Shown in pieces: positions 24,297-38,115 of a stretch of DNA of 64,000 nt (position 1 is the stretch's first letter; each line of letters starts with the position of its first letter). The stretch is from Penium margaritaceum (taxonomy: Eukaryota; Streptophyta; Zygnematophyceae; Desmidiales; Peniaceae). The notes beneath the pieces were generated by a model. The model was not told the DNA's origin and ran no database searches. It saw nothing but the letters and a program-made list of their open reading frames with translations. Where the stretch lies: contig SZWC01009414.1 in assembly GCA_023375785.1 (NCBI GenBank), positions 34,819 to 98,818 of the forward strand, in the 5' to 3' direction. The translations under genes were made by a program, and so were the position numbers.

Positions 24297-24993
24297 TGTA
24301 GCGGGAGAGCCGGTTCGGCCCTCCCTCCTCGATGAAACAAGGGGTGGTTTTGCACCACCCCTTGCATCAATGAGGGCTGGCCGGTGGCCAACACTTTGCT
24401 GTCCGCTGGCCAGCTCGCTGTCGGCCGGCTGGACGGTCGGCAGCCGGCCAAGCGACCGGCCGGCCACCGGCCGGCCAGCCGCCAACCGCCGATCGCGGCC
24501 TCAGCCCGATCGGCGGCTGAGGGCCCAAAAGGACCTCGAAGGCGAGGCCTCGCGGCCTCGTGCCCTTGGCCCCGCTTTCCCACCTTGCAAGCGAGCGAGC
24601 AAGGACAAGGGAGGGGGACGAGGGAAGAGAGGCGATAGAACTAGTGCAAAATCGCCAGCGTGCCTCGCACACGACGATTTTGCGCCATAACATCAAAACG
24701 TAAATCAAAGTTTGTTTGTGACAAAATTCGACATAAAAATAACAAAATAGCTTGTGCAAATACACAAATTCAAGGAAAAAACCTCGGTTTGGGTCCCAAA
24801 ACCACGGGTATGGTTAAAAATGGAAATGGGCCTCCGGAGACTCGGAATATTTGAGTCTCCCTGCTCTGGGTCGTTGATGACAATTACCCCTCAGTCCTGC
24901 GAAGGGGTTAAACCCCTGACGCAAAGTGAGAATGCCATTCTGTGAACTCCGATGACGACTTCAGAGTAGGAGCTGGAGACTCGACCTGTTGTA
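24297..24993 (+). repeat. Gypsy-A 5' LTR
   Basis: Begins TGTAGCGGGAG and ends at 24,993 next to the primer-binding site. It contains an unusually GC-rich block (about 24,370-24,540) dense in CCGGCCGG palindromes. Confidence 0.85.
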
Positions 24994-25850
24994 GTAGTTC
25001 TCAGAGCCAGACGACCCTCGCGACCAAGAGTTTGACAGAAACGGCCGCTACGATGTAGATAAAACGCCGCTGGTAGCTGCAAGCAGCAGCAAAAACACCA
25101 GAAGGGACTAAAACATCTACGCTTCAATGTTTCAAGCACCGTAAAGTGCGTTAGGAAGCTAGAGAAGAGGCCTATGTTCTGGGGCTTCTTCTCCACAGTC
25201 TCTTCTCCATCCCAGTGGACTAAGGGGATATTTTTGGGACGGTATAGGGAGTACCTGCCCCCAAAACCACCTACTTTTCCCCTCTTCTCAAGGCTCCTTC
25301 CACCCCTCCTTCAACCAAAAACTAGGACAGCGCTTCTTCCCAAGGCCAGGGGCTCTCACAACTTGATGAAGCCCTAAAAAGAGGGAGGACCACACCTTGA
25401 GGACTTTTGGCGGCTTCCCCAACGCCGTCGGCTAAAGGAGGATGCCGCCAAGGGGCGCAAGACACGCAAAGAGGACTCAAGAGTAGGCCAAGTAAGACAA
25501 GAAGACAGGAAGAAGAAAAGAAGTTAGAAGAAGGATTGGAGGAGTTGCTACGAATTTTTATAATTCCTCTCTCACTCTTTGCCTAGCTTTGTGAGCGGTT
25601 TTCACACTTCTTTTCAATTCCTTGTACTATAATTTTCTGTTTTCCTAGAATCTAGTCGCTACCAATTACAGTGAGTCACCGCTTAGGAAGACTAGTTTCA
25701 AAACCCACGACCTTGTGCCGATGTGGCGGCCTAGGAAAACAGAAATTTAAATTGAAATTGCCTCACCGATCGTGAGAGCTTGATTTTAGGAGGCGATTAC
25801 TCCTTTATGTTGTGGGGAGATCCTCACAATGACGTTCACGTGCTAGTTGC

Positions 25851-27960
25851 ATGAATGACGAGATGGCAAGTACCGGACCGTCCAAGACCAACAAGGGCAA
25901 GGTGGTGACAGCCTCACCACGAGCTCTCACCGGACTCCAAATTTTGGGAGCCGCCGCCGTAAGCACGGTTGCCAACCCAAAGGCAACCGTACCGCCTAAG
26001 GCAATCGTACCGCCTAAAGTAACCGTGCCGTCTAAGGCCACCATACCGCCTAAGGAAACCGACGCCAACCTCGGCAACACAGAGAAGCGTGCAAAGGCCA
26101 AAAAAGTGCTCGACGAGTACGTCCACGTGCACGTGAACGATCCCCATGCAATGGACGACCCGATAGAGGAGGATCTCCTAGAGGGGGACACCGGCGAAGA
26201 GCACTACACTGACGATGGTGAAGGCGATGAGGATCGCGACCATTGTCATCGTCGTGCAACAAATTGGAGCCGATTGCTCAAGAAGGATAAGAAGCCCACC
26301 GCATCGCCTAAAGTCGCCGACGGCAGCAAGACTGCCGAGAGCAGCAAGGGGACTGAAAGCGGTCACACGGGAAGTTCCCGCGGGAACAAGCCGGACGACG
26401 GAGCCGCAAAGGTAACTTGCGATGACCGTCGTAGGCTCACGAAGTTTGCTGCTAAGCGGCAGGCCGACTCAGGATCACCACTGACAGTGGAGATACGGCA
26501 CCACTCGGAGGAATGGGGACAGACCCCCCTTGCTACGATGCGACCGCAATGGGGTAAAGCAGTGCCCACTCGAGCGTCGTCGTCGACAACAGTCTCCTCC
26601 AAAAGGTGGAACTCCTTGGAGGCGTGTACGCCAACCGTACCCTCTTGCAATGGGTAAGGGTGCACAGACAACGCGAGGCCCTGAGGCTATTGCCGATGCT
26701 CTGATGACATCAGATCTCCAGTGCGCATTCGCCAACCTCCTGGCCTACGTCGGGCAGAGCATCACGGACCTCGACCGTGATTGCCAGCTACTGCGCCTGG
26801 CCGCCTATGAGGCAAGCCGCCGCTGCAACGACCTCGACAAGGTGTTGCAGAGGGTGACCCAGGTGCGGATGCAGTAGCAAGTACAACGTGCTGCAACTAC
26901 GGATGCCACTGCCGGTGGCAGGGACGACTTGCCTACCTTGACAATTTCGGGGTTGGTCATGAACACGTCCTTCCTCCACAGTGTGGAGATCTTCTGGAAG
27001 GACGTGAAGCTGACCGACTGGCTGAATCGCATGGAACACATTCTACGTGTCCACAAGGCTCCACCCAGCGAGTGGGGTGATCTTGCTACGACGCAGCTTC
27101 AAGACAAACTCTTCAAGTATGTGGTCAAGGAGTGGACTACGCAGCAGCCGCACCTCGAGTGGCAGCCTATGCCGTGCGAGGCCTTCTGCGCGATCATATG
27201 CAAGAAGTGCACCCAATGTGAGGAGGTGCAGCGCGCCTTCCACAAGATCAAGGAATTCAGGCAGATTGGCAGTTCGCTCGAATCCTACTTGAGCAAGTTC
27301 ACCGCAGTCGTGGAGGAAGCCAAACGCTTCACCGAGGGCGATGGGACTCAGACCTTCAAGTACCCGGAGTGCATGCTGCTGGAGTACCTGCGTGATGGTC
27401 TTGCCAGCGATAAGCTTAAGGACAAGACCACCACGACAGCCAGTGGCCAAGCTTGGACAAGCTGGAGGGCGTTGCAGGACTACATGAGCGAAGTGTATTC
27501 AGCGAACCCGAAGCACTACTCTAATGCATGGTTGAACGCGCGTGCACAGCAAGGCCGCGACATGCGCATGGACGTTGCAGGGGCTTGTGGGTCAGCTGGA
27601 CAGAGAGGCAGGGCCAAGGGCAAGCAGCCAGCAAACCCTCAAGCCAAGAAGGCTGGTGGATACAAGGGCCCCAACAACAAGCGCAGTCGTGAGAATGACG
27701 AGCTATAGGCAGTTCGTGAGTGTCGTAACGCATCCTTTCGTGAAGGGCTCTGCCACAACTGCATGCAGCCGGGCCCCTTTATTGCTTAGTGCCCTCAGGT
27801 TGGTGGTGGTTGACAAGAGGCCGTGACATTAACTGCAACAGCAGCACCTCGTGGGGATGGTGCAGCAGGAGGCCGCGGACAAGGCCCTGGACAGTGTCGC
27901 GGTCGCGGCAATGGGCCCGGCCGTGGTAACGGACAGGGCCGTGGGACAGGTTTTCCCCAC
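25851..27960 (+). other. Gypsy-A gag region
   Basis: The first part is Pro/Lys-rich with repeated VPPK units and an acidic stretch. The second part has a retrotransposon gag-type helical domain (LTDWLNRMEHILRVHK, then FRQIGSSLESYLSKF). The last part is Gly/Arg-rich with RGRGNGPGRGN-type residues, typical of a nucleic-acid-binding tail. Fossil; broken. Confidence 0.75.
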
Positions 27961-29302
27961 CCCTGAGGGACGTTAGTGGGGACCACTCAAGGGTAAAACT
28001 GAATCACGAGTGAGAGTTCATGTTTTCAGATGAGGATATAAAACAATTCGAGTTTTTGACGAGTTCAAATTTCTCTGTTGTTTTCTCTCCTCTTGTTGAA
28101 CCGCATTCTACACTTGCTGACCAACATTGCCCACTAAACCTTGCATCTCCAGACGAGATGCATGATCGTACATGCTTAGTGGTGGTGATACCGACCATGG
28201 TGCAAGAGTTGTGTGACACAGTGATTGATGCAAACGCTCTCAAAGCAATGAGTTCAATCACGTTCGCAGTATCTTTAGTCAACCATTTCGACCCAACCAA
28301 ATTTAAAGACTGGAAGGTGCTAGCCGAATTGACATGTGCCCACAAGATGTGGACTCGAGTGGGTGAATCATAGGAGTTGCGACGCCGGTCGTACAGATTC
28401 TGTGTTCATCACAAACTCTGCTTGCCGTCGTCAAATGTGTTCACTCGGAAGAGTGGAGGCAACATGACAATGCAGTTCAAAGATCACCTAGCCGGTGCTC
28501 CCGTGAACTTACTTGCTGACACTAGAGGAGACGACTCTTTTATTAGCCTTGGCTTTACCCAATAGGTTGGCCTGAAGTACAAGCCATTGAATGACGCAGT
28601 TGTTGTCGGTGACAACCTTACTGTACCCGTGATCCGTACTTGTAAAGCAAAAATTTGTATTCAAGGGTACACACAGAGTGTCATGTTGAATGTCCTCAAC
28701 ATTCTTGATCCGTTTGACGTGGTGCTAGACGATCTCTGGCTCCCTGACAACAAGGCTCTAATGTGCTTTGAATCAAAGCGTTTGATCCTTCGAAAAGGAC
28801 AACGCCACTTTACGTTGATTCCGAGTATGGAATTATCACCGACCCAACTCAAAGTCAATGCTAGCTTGTCTGCAATGCAGGCGAAGAGACGTTTTTGACA
28901 AGGGCGTGGATACTTCTTGGCTCAACTACAAAAGTGAAGGAAAATGTGAAGGAAGACATGCCACAAGAGATCAAATCTCTATTGGCGGAGTTCTCAGATG
29001 TATTCCAAGACCCACCGGCTGGGCTTCCACCAGAAACACACATGGGCCACACAATTCCGCTGCAATAGGAGGCGACTCCTCCGCCAGAGCCATGTAGTGC
29101 CTTAGTCCAACAGAAAGGCGAGAGGCCGAACGCCAAATCAAAGAGTACCTTGCAAAAGGGTGGATTGAGTCTAGTAGCTCGCCGTACGGTGCACGGGTCC
29201 TTTTGTGAACGAAAAGGACGGTGGTTTACTCATGTGCATGGATTATTGGGCGTTGAACAAGCTTACGGTGAAAAATCAATTCCCCTTACCACGGATTGAG
29301 GA

Positions 29303-29957
29303 CTGTCAATGCGCTGGATAGCAACGGTCTAGAAAATGGGTCCCGACATGGGAGGCTACCGACCGCTCTTGGTATTGCAACCAAGATAACATACCACCCT
29401 CAAACGAGGGATCCACACTTTAGGTGCGTTTGGTTTACAACCTCACAAAGTCTGCATGTTGGCCTTTAGTGTCTACCTTTGGTTTCACACTTAGTAAGGA
29501 GTCTCTAAGGAAAGAACTGTAAATGGATACATGCAAGGTATAGGATTATTATACTTGCAGAGATTTTCTTAAGCTTCTGCTTGTAGTGTCTCCACTGGAG
29601 CCAACCTCAACCTACAGTCCTACTTGGCACGTCCTTGGACTGCCAAGTGTCATCCTCAGGTCAGGCTCTAGTAAGCTTCCTAAAAGCTTCCTGTCCAAGT
29701 TTGAGCCACAAAGGAAATTGCGGCCGTTGTGGGGTTTGAGCCCGCGACCTCTTGTTTGAGACTGTGGTGCCTATTCAACCATGCCAAAAAGGCATGGTTC
29801 CTATGATGAGCCACATTGGACATACTCATCATGGGCAGTGCATTCCTGGCCCGTCTCAGAACATGCCAAGGGGACATACTCCATAGAGCAATGCATACCT
29901 TGTCCGTATGTGTAGCTAGCCAGCAAGGCAGTGGACAAGGTGCATACTATTTGAACA
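29303..29957 (-). repeat. Copia-1 3' LTR, with tRNA-like boxes
   Basis: 655 bp, TG...CA ends on the plus strand (TGTCAATGCG to TTGAACA). It matches 38,116-38,769 along its length. Confidence 0.88.
29730..29787 (-). other. tRNA-like A-box/B-box segment inside Copia-1 3' LTR
   Basis: On the minus strand TGGCATGGTTGAATAGG resembles a pol III A box and GGGCTCAAACCCC a B box, about 40 bp apart as in a tRNA gene. Translation in one frame gives the QEVAGSNP signature typical of tRNA-derived sequence. The anticodon and acceptor stems do not fold convincingly, so it is tRNA-derived, not a functional tRNA. Confidence 0.6.
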
Positions 29958-31822
29958 AATATCTCCCTTGCACCTCTGTCCATCAGGCACTTACTGGGCT
30001 CCATCAAAGCCTTGGGGCTCACCCTTCCTTTGCCGCACTTCTCATGCCGAATCCACGAATGCCTGCATAGTGCAAGTCGCTCTCCAGCGGCTTGGTCATG
30101 CAATCAGCAAGCATGCTCTCTGTTCCGCAGTGCTGCAAGTCCACCACGTTCTTCATGACCAGGTCACGTGAGTAGTGGTAGCGTATGTCGATGTGCTTTG
30201 TTTGCCGAAAGATAATCTCATCTTCAGCCATCAAGATGGTGCTCATGTTGTCCACCAGTATGACCGTGGCGTCCTTCTGTGGCACCGTAATTTCGCCAAG
30301 CAGGCTACGCAGCCACTGAGTCTCCTTGCCCAACTCAGACAGAGCAACGTATTCTGCCTCAGCCGTGAACACGGGAAAACAATCCCGCTTCCTACTGGCC
30401 CATGAGATGGCAGCGCCATTCAAGATGCACACGTATCCAGAGGTGCATTTCTTGTCGTCGAGATTTCCTCCCTAGCCAGCGTCGGTGTAGTACTTCAGGC
30501 AAAGGGGTTGCGTTCCTTCTTGGCCTCCAAGGACGAGGCCCATGTGACGTGTCTTCTATAGGTAGCACAAGATGCGCTTGATTGCCTGCCAATGTTGTAG
30601 CCCAAGGTTGGCAACGAATCCACTCACTTGTCCCATACCATAGCAGATGTCCGGACGAGTCCCTACCATGGCATACACGATGCTACCCACGGCGGACTAG
30701 TAGGGGATGTCTTACATCTCCCTTTGTTCTGCTTTGTTGCTTGGCAACATGGAGGCCTTTAGCTTCGTATCGTTCGTCATTGGGGTGCTGACAGGTTTGC
30801 TGTCTTCCATGTGGTAGCGCTTCAGTACCTCACGGATGTATTTGGTTTGGTTGAGTTTGATGGTGCCTGCTACTCGGTTGCGGTGGATGGCAATCCCGAG
30901 ATAGTACTCGAGAGGACCATGTCCTTCATCTTGAACCATTTGCTAAGGTCAGACTTCAGCTCATTCAGCAGCTCGACCGAAAACGAGCAGATGATCACAT
31001 CATCCACGTAGAACACAACCAGCATCAGCCCTCTCCCATCATCATGCACGTACATGCTTGGGTCATTCTGGCAATGCGCAAAGGAGAGACCGGTCATGAA
31101 ACTGTTCGTCTCTTTGTACCACATCCTTGGGGCCATTTTCAACGCGTAATGCGCTTTCACCAACTTGCACACCTTGCCCTTAGGAGCTTTGACTCCTTTG
31201 GGTACCTTCATCAGCACTTCCTTGTCAAGCTTCCCAAGCTTCCCATAAAGAAAAGTTGTCCTAACGTCCATCTGGGGTATCTCCTAGTTCTTTGGGGCAA
31301 TTCCAAGGAGAGAGCGGATGGAGGCAAAGGTCACGACGGGCACGAACGTCTCATTGTACTCGGAGCTCGGGCGTTGAGAGAACCCCTTAGCCACTACCCT
31401 TCTCTTGAACTTGTCGATGTTGCCGTCTTACTTCTTCTTCACTCGGAGGACCCACTTGGATCCCACCACAAGGGCCTTGTTGGGTCTATCCACCAGCACC
31501 CACGTGCCGTTCTTAGCAATGGACGCGAGCTCGCTGTCCACTGTCTCCTTCCACTTGGCCGCATCTGGGCCATTCATCGCCTCCGCCACCGTAGATGGCT
31601 CTCCTTGAGCCATGCACGACCAGCTAAGGGTGGTCCAATCATCCTCATACCGCAAAGGTGCTTTCATTCATTGCAAACTACGCCGGATTGCTTATGCTGC
31701 TTCTTGTGTTGGTGCTGGTGCTTCCACAGGTGGTGGTTTCTCGTCATTGTCGTCGTCAGAACAGTCGTCAGACTCCAAGTCAGACTCAGAAGCTGCGGAC
31801 GCCTTGGTATCCACGTCCATGC

Positions 31823-32798
31823 TGTTGAAAAATTGCCCCTCCGCATGCCCAAGTGTGGCGCCGAAAGGCGTTGACGAGCCACCAGAAAATGCAAACTCCG
31901 CTCCGGCGGATCTGGCGACTCGACATTTGCTCGCATCCTAAAATGGAGGATTGCTCCAAAAAGTTGACGAGTTGCTGAATCCGGTGGAAGTTGTTTCGCC
32001 ACAATCCGACAAGTATCGAGGGAGACATGGCTTTCCAAAGTTGGGGTATGCGCAGCGGCTCTGGGAGCCGGCTGCGACTCGAAATCCGGTCGAGTATCGA
32101 CCGGACCGAGTAACAAAAATACCATGTGGAGAAAAAGCTCCCATAGGCCTGCCGAGGCGTCCGGTGGATGATCCACATGATCCGGCGGATCATCCACCGG
32201 ATCCAGTAGTGCAGGTTGTTACTGAGGGACTTAGCCAAAATCCTGGCTCGACGTCCGAAACTCAGAAGTACGTGTTGTTACTTGGGGACTTGGTCAAAAT
32301 TCTGACTGCAGGTCCGCGGACAGGTATCGATCCTCGACACACCCCATCACCAAACACGACCCGAAAGTGAGTAGGGTGCATGGAAACAGTGCAGGGGACC
32401 CATATACCATGTGCAATGGGACATGCGCCTTGGGAAAGGCGCTTCGCACGTGAATGAAGGCGCCACGGCGAGTAGCGGCATCAGGCTTCTGTGGTGAGTG
32501 AGACCTGCACTTCGGCAAGCATAACTTGAGCTACACTTGGCCAAATTGCGCGCGATTTCATGCGTTGCAAAGCTCACAACTAGCCCTGTAAATGTTGTGA
32601 TCATGTTCATGTTCAAAAACTAACGCAAAATGATGTTATTCCCTTCGCAAACTGACTATCTCTAAATTCCTGCTCACATAGCGTGAGGCGACCAGAAACC
32701 TCACGCTCAGTCTCAGATTCGCCCAAAACAATAGACGTGAACCACTAGAGGTGTTCAGACAAACGTCGCGACCGCTCCACGTGGATCTCTTCCTGACA
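31823..32798 (+). repeat. Copia-2 LTR (about 976 bp)
   Basis: TGTTGAAAAATTGCCCC to CTTCCTGACA. It matches, inverted, the Copia-3 LTR at 46,725-47,699. It includes palindromic GGTGGATGATCCAC and GGCGGATCATCCACCGG motifs near 32,170-32,200. Confidence 0.85.
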
Positions 32799-35420
32799 GA
32801 GGGTTATGGGCCCACAGGTCTGAACGCCTTCAACGTTCACGTCTTCCGTAGCGCACGGGATCGTCATCTTGGACGTCGTCGTGAAGTTCTGAGAACTCGT
32901 CGGAGTAGCAGCTATGCACATGGCGCAGAAGGAGACGCAGCCCATTCAGAAGTATGCGGGCGGCCCAGGTTTCGGGCTATGGAGGTGGCAGCTCTAACTG
33001 CACCTCTCGCATAAGGGGCTGTTGGATGTCATGCTAGGAAAGGAGGTGCTCACAGAGGCGACTGCTACGGACGCGGAGAAGCAGGCCTTCGAAAAGAAGA
33101 ACACGGAGGCGCTCATGCTCCTGGTGTCCGGGACAGCCCAGTCGCAGTGGGGCTACTTCCAAGGCTGAAAGCTGGCAGTTGAAGCTTGGCAAAAGCCCGT
33201 GCCATCCACCAATCCAAGTTGCTCGCGAACAAAATCTTCGCGATGAAGCGACTCCTCACGGTGAGAATCGAGGAGGGAGATGATGTCATCTCCGCCATGC
33301 AGCAGATCGAGTCGCTTGCCTCGCAATGCAATGACTTGGGGTGGAAGATCGACATGCAGCTGCAGGCGATGGCCCTCCTCATGGCCCTACCTGACAGTTG
33401 GGGTCCACTCATCACCGTCCTTGGAGGATGGTCGGAGGACAAGCTCACCTATGGCGCAGTCACAGAGTACATCCGCAACGAGGCGCAGCGCCGGAGCTGT
33501 GGGGAGTCCTCGTCTTCCTCATCGGCCCTCGTCACCAAAACACGTGGTGGCGGAAGCGGGAGCCACGGAAGTGGCGGAAAGGGCGGCGGCAAGAAGGGCG
33601 CCAAGAAAGGTGCGTGCCGCAATTGCAGCAAGGAGGGCCATTGGGCCCGTGAGTGCGCAGAGGAGGCGAAGACCGGCGGCAAAAACAGCAAGGGCAGGTC
33701 GCTCCTCAACGGCAACAAGAACCACTTCTTCAAAAAGGCCAACAGGCGGTGCCTGGATTCCGGGGCCGAGGAGCACACCCAAGTCAAGAAGGTGGGGTTC
33801 GTCACCTACGAGAAGTCCTCCAAGTCAATGGTGGTCGCAAACGACAAAGTTGAGCCGGCGGCCGGCCAAGGCGACGTGGAGGTGGAAGTCGTGGTGGGCG
33901 GTAAGAAGGAGCTGTGCACAATCCGCGATGTGCAGCACGTCCCCGGCCTGGCTGACATCCTGAGTGTTAGCCGCTTGACGGACAAGGGATATGAGGTGCT
34001 CTTCCGCAGGAAAGGCGCAGTGGTGCGCATCGACGGCGACGGCGAGGTTGTGCTGGAGGCGAAGCGTGAGGGTGGTCTCTACATCGTGGAAACCAAGGTG
34101 GTCCGTGTGGCATCGGACGCAGCAGACTCGCAGGAGCGTGTTGTCAACATGGTCAAGGGAGCAAGCGCTGATNATCCTGAGTGTTAGCCGCTTGACGGAC
34201 AAGGGATATGAGGTGCTCTTCCGCAGGAAAGGCGCAGTGGTGCGCATCGACGGCGACGGCGAGGTCGTGCTGGAGGCAAAGCGCGAGGGCGGTCTCTACA
34301 TCGTGGATACCAAGGTGGTCCCCACGGCATCCGACATAGCAGATTCGCAGGAGCGCGTTGTCAACATGGCCAAGGGAGGAAGCGCTGATCTGGAGCTCTG
34401 GCACCGGCGGTTGGGGCATTCGGCGCCTGCAACCGTTAAGGAGATGGCGAAGCGCGACATGGTGCGCGGCCTCGTCATCGACAGTGCAGACGCGGCAGCA
34501 GATGCAGCAGCGCACAAAAAGTGCGAGCCTTGCATTTTGGGCAAGGCGCGACGCAAGCCGTTCACGAGAAGTGGCTCGCGCAAAGGACCTGCTGGAGATC
34601 GTGTACAGCGACGTGTACGGACCGTTCAAAACGCCGTCAAACGGCGGCTTCAGATACTTTGTCACCTTCATTGACGACTGCAGCAGGAAGCTCTACGTAT
34701 ATTTCATGAAGCTGAAAGGCGAGGTCCTGGACCGGCTGAAGGAGTACGTCGCAGCGGTGGAGAGGCAGACTGGCCGGAAGGTCAGAGCGCTACGCAGCAA
34801 CAATGGCAGAGAGTACGTGGGCTGTAGCGGGTGGATGAAGCAACAGGGCATCAAGTGGGAACCCACTACGCCGTACTTGCCACAGTCCAACGGAGTGGCG
34901 GAGCGGGCGAACCAGACACTGCTCAACATGGTACGGACCATGCTTGTGGATGCGGGGTTGCCGCGAGGTTTCTGGGCGGAGGCTGTGCGTACAGCGAGCT
35001 ACACCATCAACCTCACCCCAACAGCGGTGCTGAAGGGTAAGGGCGGCTGGAATACGCCGCAGGAGGTTTGGAGCGGGCGCAAGCCAAACGTGGCGCACCT
35101 GAAGATGTTCGGGTGCAAGGCGCACGCGATGGTGCAGGCGGCGCAACAACGCAACAGCAAGCTGGAACCGCGGGCGAAGCCGTGCTTGTTCCTCGGCTAC
35201 GAGAGCACGCAAAAGGCGTATCGACTCTAGGACCCGCGTACGCAAGAGATCATCCGCAGCCGTGACGTTGAGTTTGACGAGCAGCAGAGCTTCAGCAGCA
35301 GCAGCAACGACATGAGGGTCGAGAACACTCCAAAATAGGGGGAGTGGTTCCAGCTCCTTGACTACGAGGAGGAGCCGGCGGACGCGGAGGTCAATGATGC
35401 GTGATGCTTCAATGATGCGT
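31823..35420 (+). mobile_element. Copia-2: Copia element inserted, opposite strand, in Copia-1
   Basis: Parts seen: 5' LTR 31,823-32,798; putative primer-binding site (GGGTTATGGGCCCAC, about 32,801); gag about 33,020-33,700 with zinc knuckle CRNCSKEGHWAREC; protease region (CLDSGAEEH) about 33,750; GAG-preintegrase and integrase about 34,390-35,230 (YFVTFIDDCSRKLYVYF, PYLPQSNGVAERANQTLL). Reverse transcriptase, RNase H and a 3' LTR are not seen before Copia-1 resumes near 35,420. A single-N assembly join lies inside. Same lineage as Copia-1 by gag and integrase similarity. Fossil; broken. Confidence 0.85.
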
Positions 35421-38115
35421 GATGTTTCTTGCCTGCTGCCTAGTCCCAAAGTTGATAGGCTTTGTGTGATGTGTCGTATCCAACCATGACGCACTTCCTG
35501 GAACGTGCGTCCACCTTGCCTCCACCTTCTCCCAACTGGATCTTCACCCATGCAGTTTACCCAAACACCCTCAGATGAGATGCGTTAGGCTTCTTTCCCG
35601 ACCATGCTTCTAGTGCGGTCTTCAGCTGCTTATCCTGCTTCTTTCCATGCTTCTGCAAGGCGGTCGTTGGTGTGAGGTTGAAGAGGTAGCAAGTCTTTGT
35701 TGCTGCTTCAGCCCAAAAGCGATGTGAGAGCTTGGCGTCGAAGAGCATGCTTCGCACCATGCCGAGTAGGGTTTGGTTCATTCTCTTGGCAACGCCATTG
35801 CTTTAGGGGTTGTAAGGGCTGATTTGCTCGTGGCGGATGCCATGATGCTTGAGCCAAGGCTTGCATGTCTCGTACTCACCCCCGTTCTCACTTCGGAGCG
35901 TCTTCACTTTCTTGGACATTTGTTGCTCCACCATGGCGACGAACTCGAGGAGATTCTTCTTGACCTCTCCCTTTGTTTTGAGGAAGTAGATCCATAACTT
36001 GCGGCTGTAGTTGTCGATGAAGGTCAGGAAGTACTTGTTTCCTCCGTTAGACGATGTGCAGAATGGTCCACACACGTCACTGTGTATGAGTTCCAAGACA
36101 TGCTCTACTCGTTCACCTCCTCTCCAAAACGGCTTCTTCTTTGCCTTCGCTTGGAGGCATGGTTCACACAATGTACACCCTTCACCATGCTTCATGGTGC
36201 ACCCTTCAACTCCACGGACTACCTCTTGCTCTGACATCTTTTGTAGCATGCTGTTGGCCATGTGGCCAAATCGCCGGTACCACACCTCATCGTCAGTGTC
36301 CTTGGTTGATGTGGCGGCCGCAATTGTCACAAGTGGTGCATCCTTTGGCTCTGGTGCCATTGTCTTTGTAGCACATGCAAGTCCCTCATCCGACGCCTTT
36401 GTGACTTTGGTTTGAAGCACGTAGAGGCCTTCGACTCTTGGAACTTGAAGCATGAGGTCGTCTTGATGCGCATGACAGATCCGAGCATGGAGACAAATCC
36501 ACCCTTCTCTTTTGATGAGTGGTAGTTGGTGCTCGAGTCAAGGGCAAATGCTCCGGGCCTAAGGATCATTGCCCCCTTCATGGGTAGCCCCCTAGCCATC
36601 ATGTTGGTGAGCTCCTTCTTTTCCTTCTCACCTTTGTTCCCGCCTTCTTTCTTGGGACTACGGCAGTCCCTAGCCCAGTGCCCAGCCTTGCCACAGTTGT
36701 GACAGTTGCTGGGCTTCTTGGAACTCTTCCCGCCACTGTTGCCTTTCCCTCCATCACCACCGCTTCCGTTGTTCCCTTGACAAGAGTGAGAACTTGCACC
36801 TTGTCCACCAAAGCGAGAGGCATATGCTGAGATGTTTGCCTCACTACCACTGCGTCGCATAGACTCATTGCGGACGTGTTTGGTGACAGCCTCATACGTC
36901 AGATCCGCCTCCTTCCAACCGTCAAGTACGGTGATCAAGGATCCCCAACTTTCTTGCAGCGCCATTAGAAGGATGATGGCACGCATGTTGGAGTCGAGCT
37001 TCCATTCCATTTGCTGGACTTGTTGCAAGACGTTGTCAAATGACTGCAAAAATGCGGGTATTGATTCTCCTTTGCTCACCCTCATTGGCATCAATCGTTG
37101 GAAGATGAAGAGTCGGTTTGCTAGGGCATTTGATTGATGCACGCGTGCGAGTTTTGCATAAGCCTCGGCAGCCAACGTGCATCCTGTGATGTGGGAGTGT
37201 TGAGTCTTGTTGATGGATGTCACTAGAATGGCGAAAGCCATGTTGTTCGTCATCGTCCATGCTGCAAGGTTAGCCGCATACGTCGTCACCGTCGCATTGG
37301 CGGGTGCTGTCTCGGCCCCTTTTAGGATGTCGAGGTAGCCACGTAAGTTCATGACAATCTCAAAGTGGCATTTTCACAAGGGAAATGCTGTCCTGGTGAA
37401 TTTGGACATACCCGCCTCAAGGTGGGAATGAGTCGGATCCGCCATTTCCTGCGGTTGTTTGTCTTCCCTGCTTCGCTGCTACTCTGCTTTATTGAGGCTC
37501 ATGAGGCTGATGAGGCTGCTAACTGCGACCGTTGTCAAAGATGTTATTGGTTCCGTTGCATACCCCTCCCGCCGATGATCGCCTAAGGCGATGGTGTTGT
37601 CGTGAGAGAACAGACTCAGGGTCGTACCTCCTTCTAAAGAAGGGGTGGAGCTTAATCCCGTTGGGGCTTGAGGGTCTTGTCCCACATGGACAGAGCTGTT
37701 CCTTGTCCCCTAGTCCGCCACGTGCTTGCATCCTACCTGAAAAAGCCGATGGAGCCGATGGAGCAGATTGGAGCCGTCCGATCTTCATGTACCTATTGTA
37801 CATGTGCGCCTTGCAAGACCACGCACAAGTCGGTCTTGGAAGCGTGCCTTAGAACCAGAAGTGTGGGCCCATAACCCTTTGTTAATGCGCCGGATAGCAA
37901 CGGTCTAGAAAACGGGTCCCGACATGGGAGGCCGCCAACCGCTCTTGGTATTGCAACCAAGATAACATATTATCCTCGAATGAGAGATCCACACTTTAGG
38001 TTCGTTTGGTTTGCAACCTCACGAGGTCCGCATGTTGGTCTTTAGTGTCTACCTTTNCGCACAAGTCGGTCTTGGAAGCGTGCCTTAGAACCAGAAGTGT
38101 GGGCCCATAACCCTT

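Noticed and set aside
24252-24765. Overlapping GC-rich frames inside the Gypsy-A LTR
   Set aside because: They lie in LTR sequence repeated at 41.6 kb; the high GC content lowers stop frequency.
29730-29787. Functional tRNA gene
   Set aside because: Boxes are present but acceptor and anticodon stems do not pair well, and the same segment is repeated in the other LTR.
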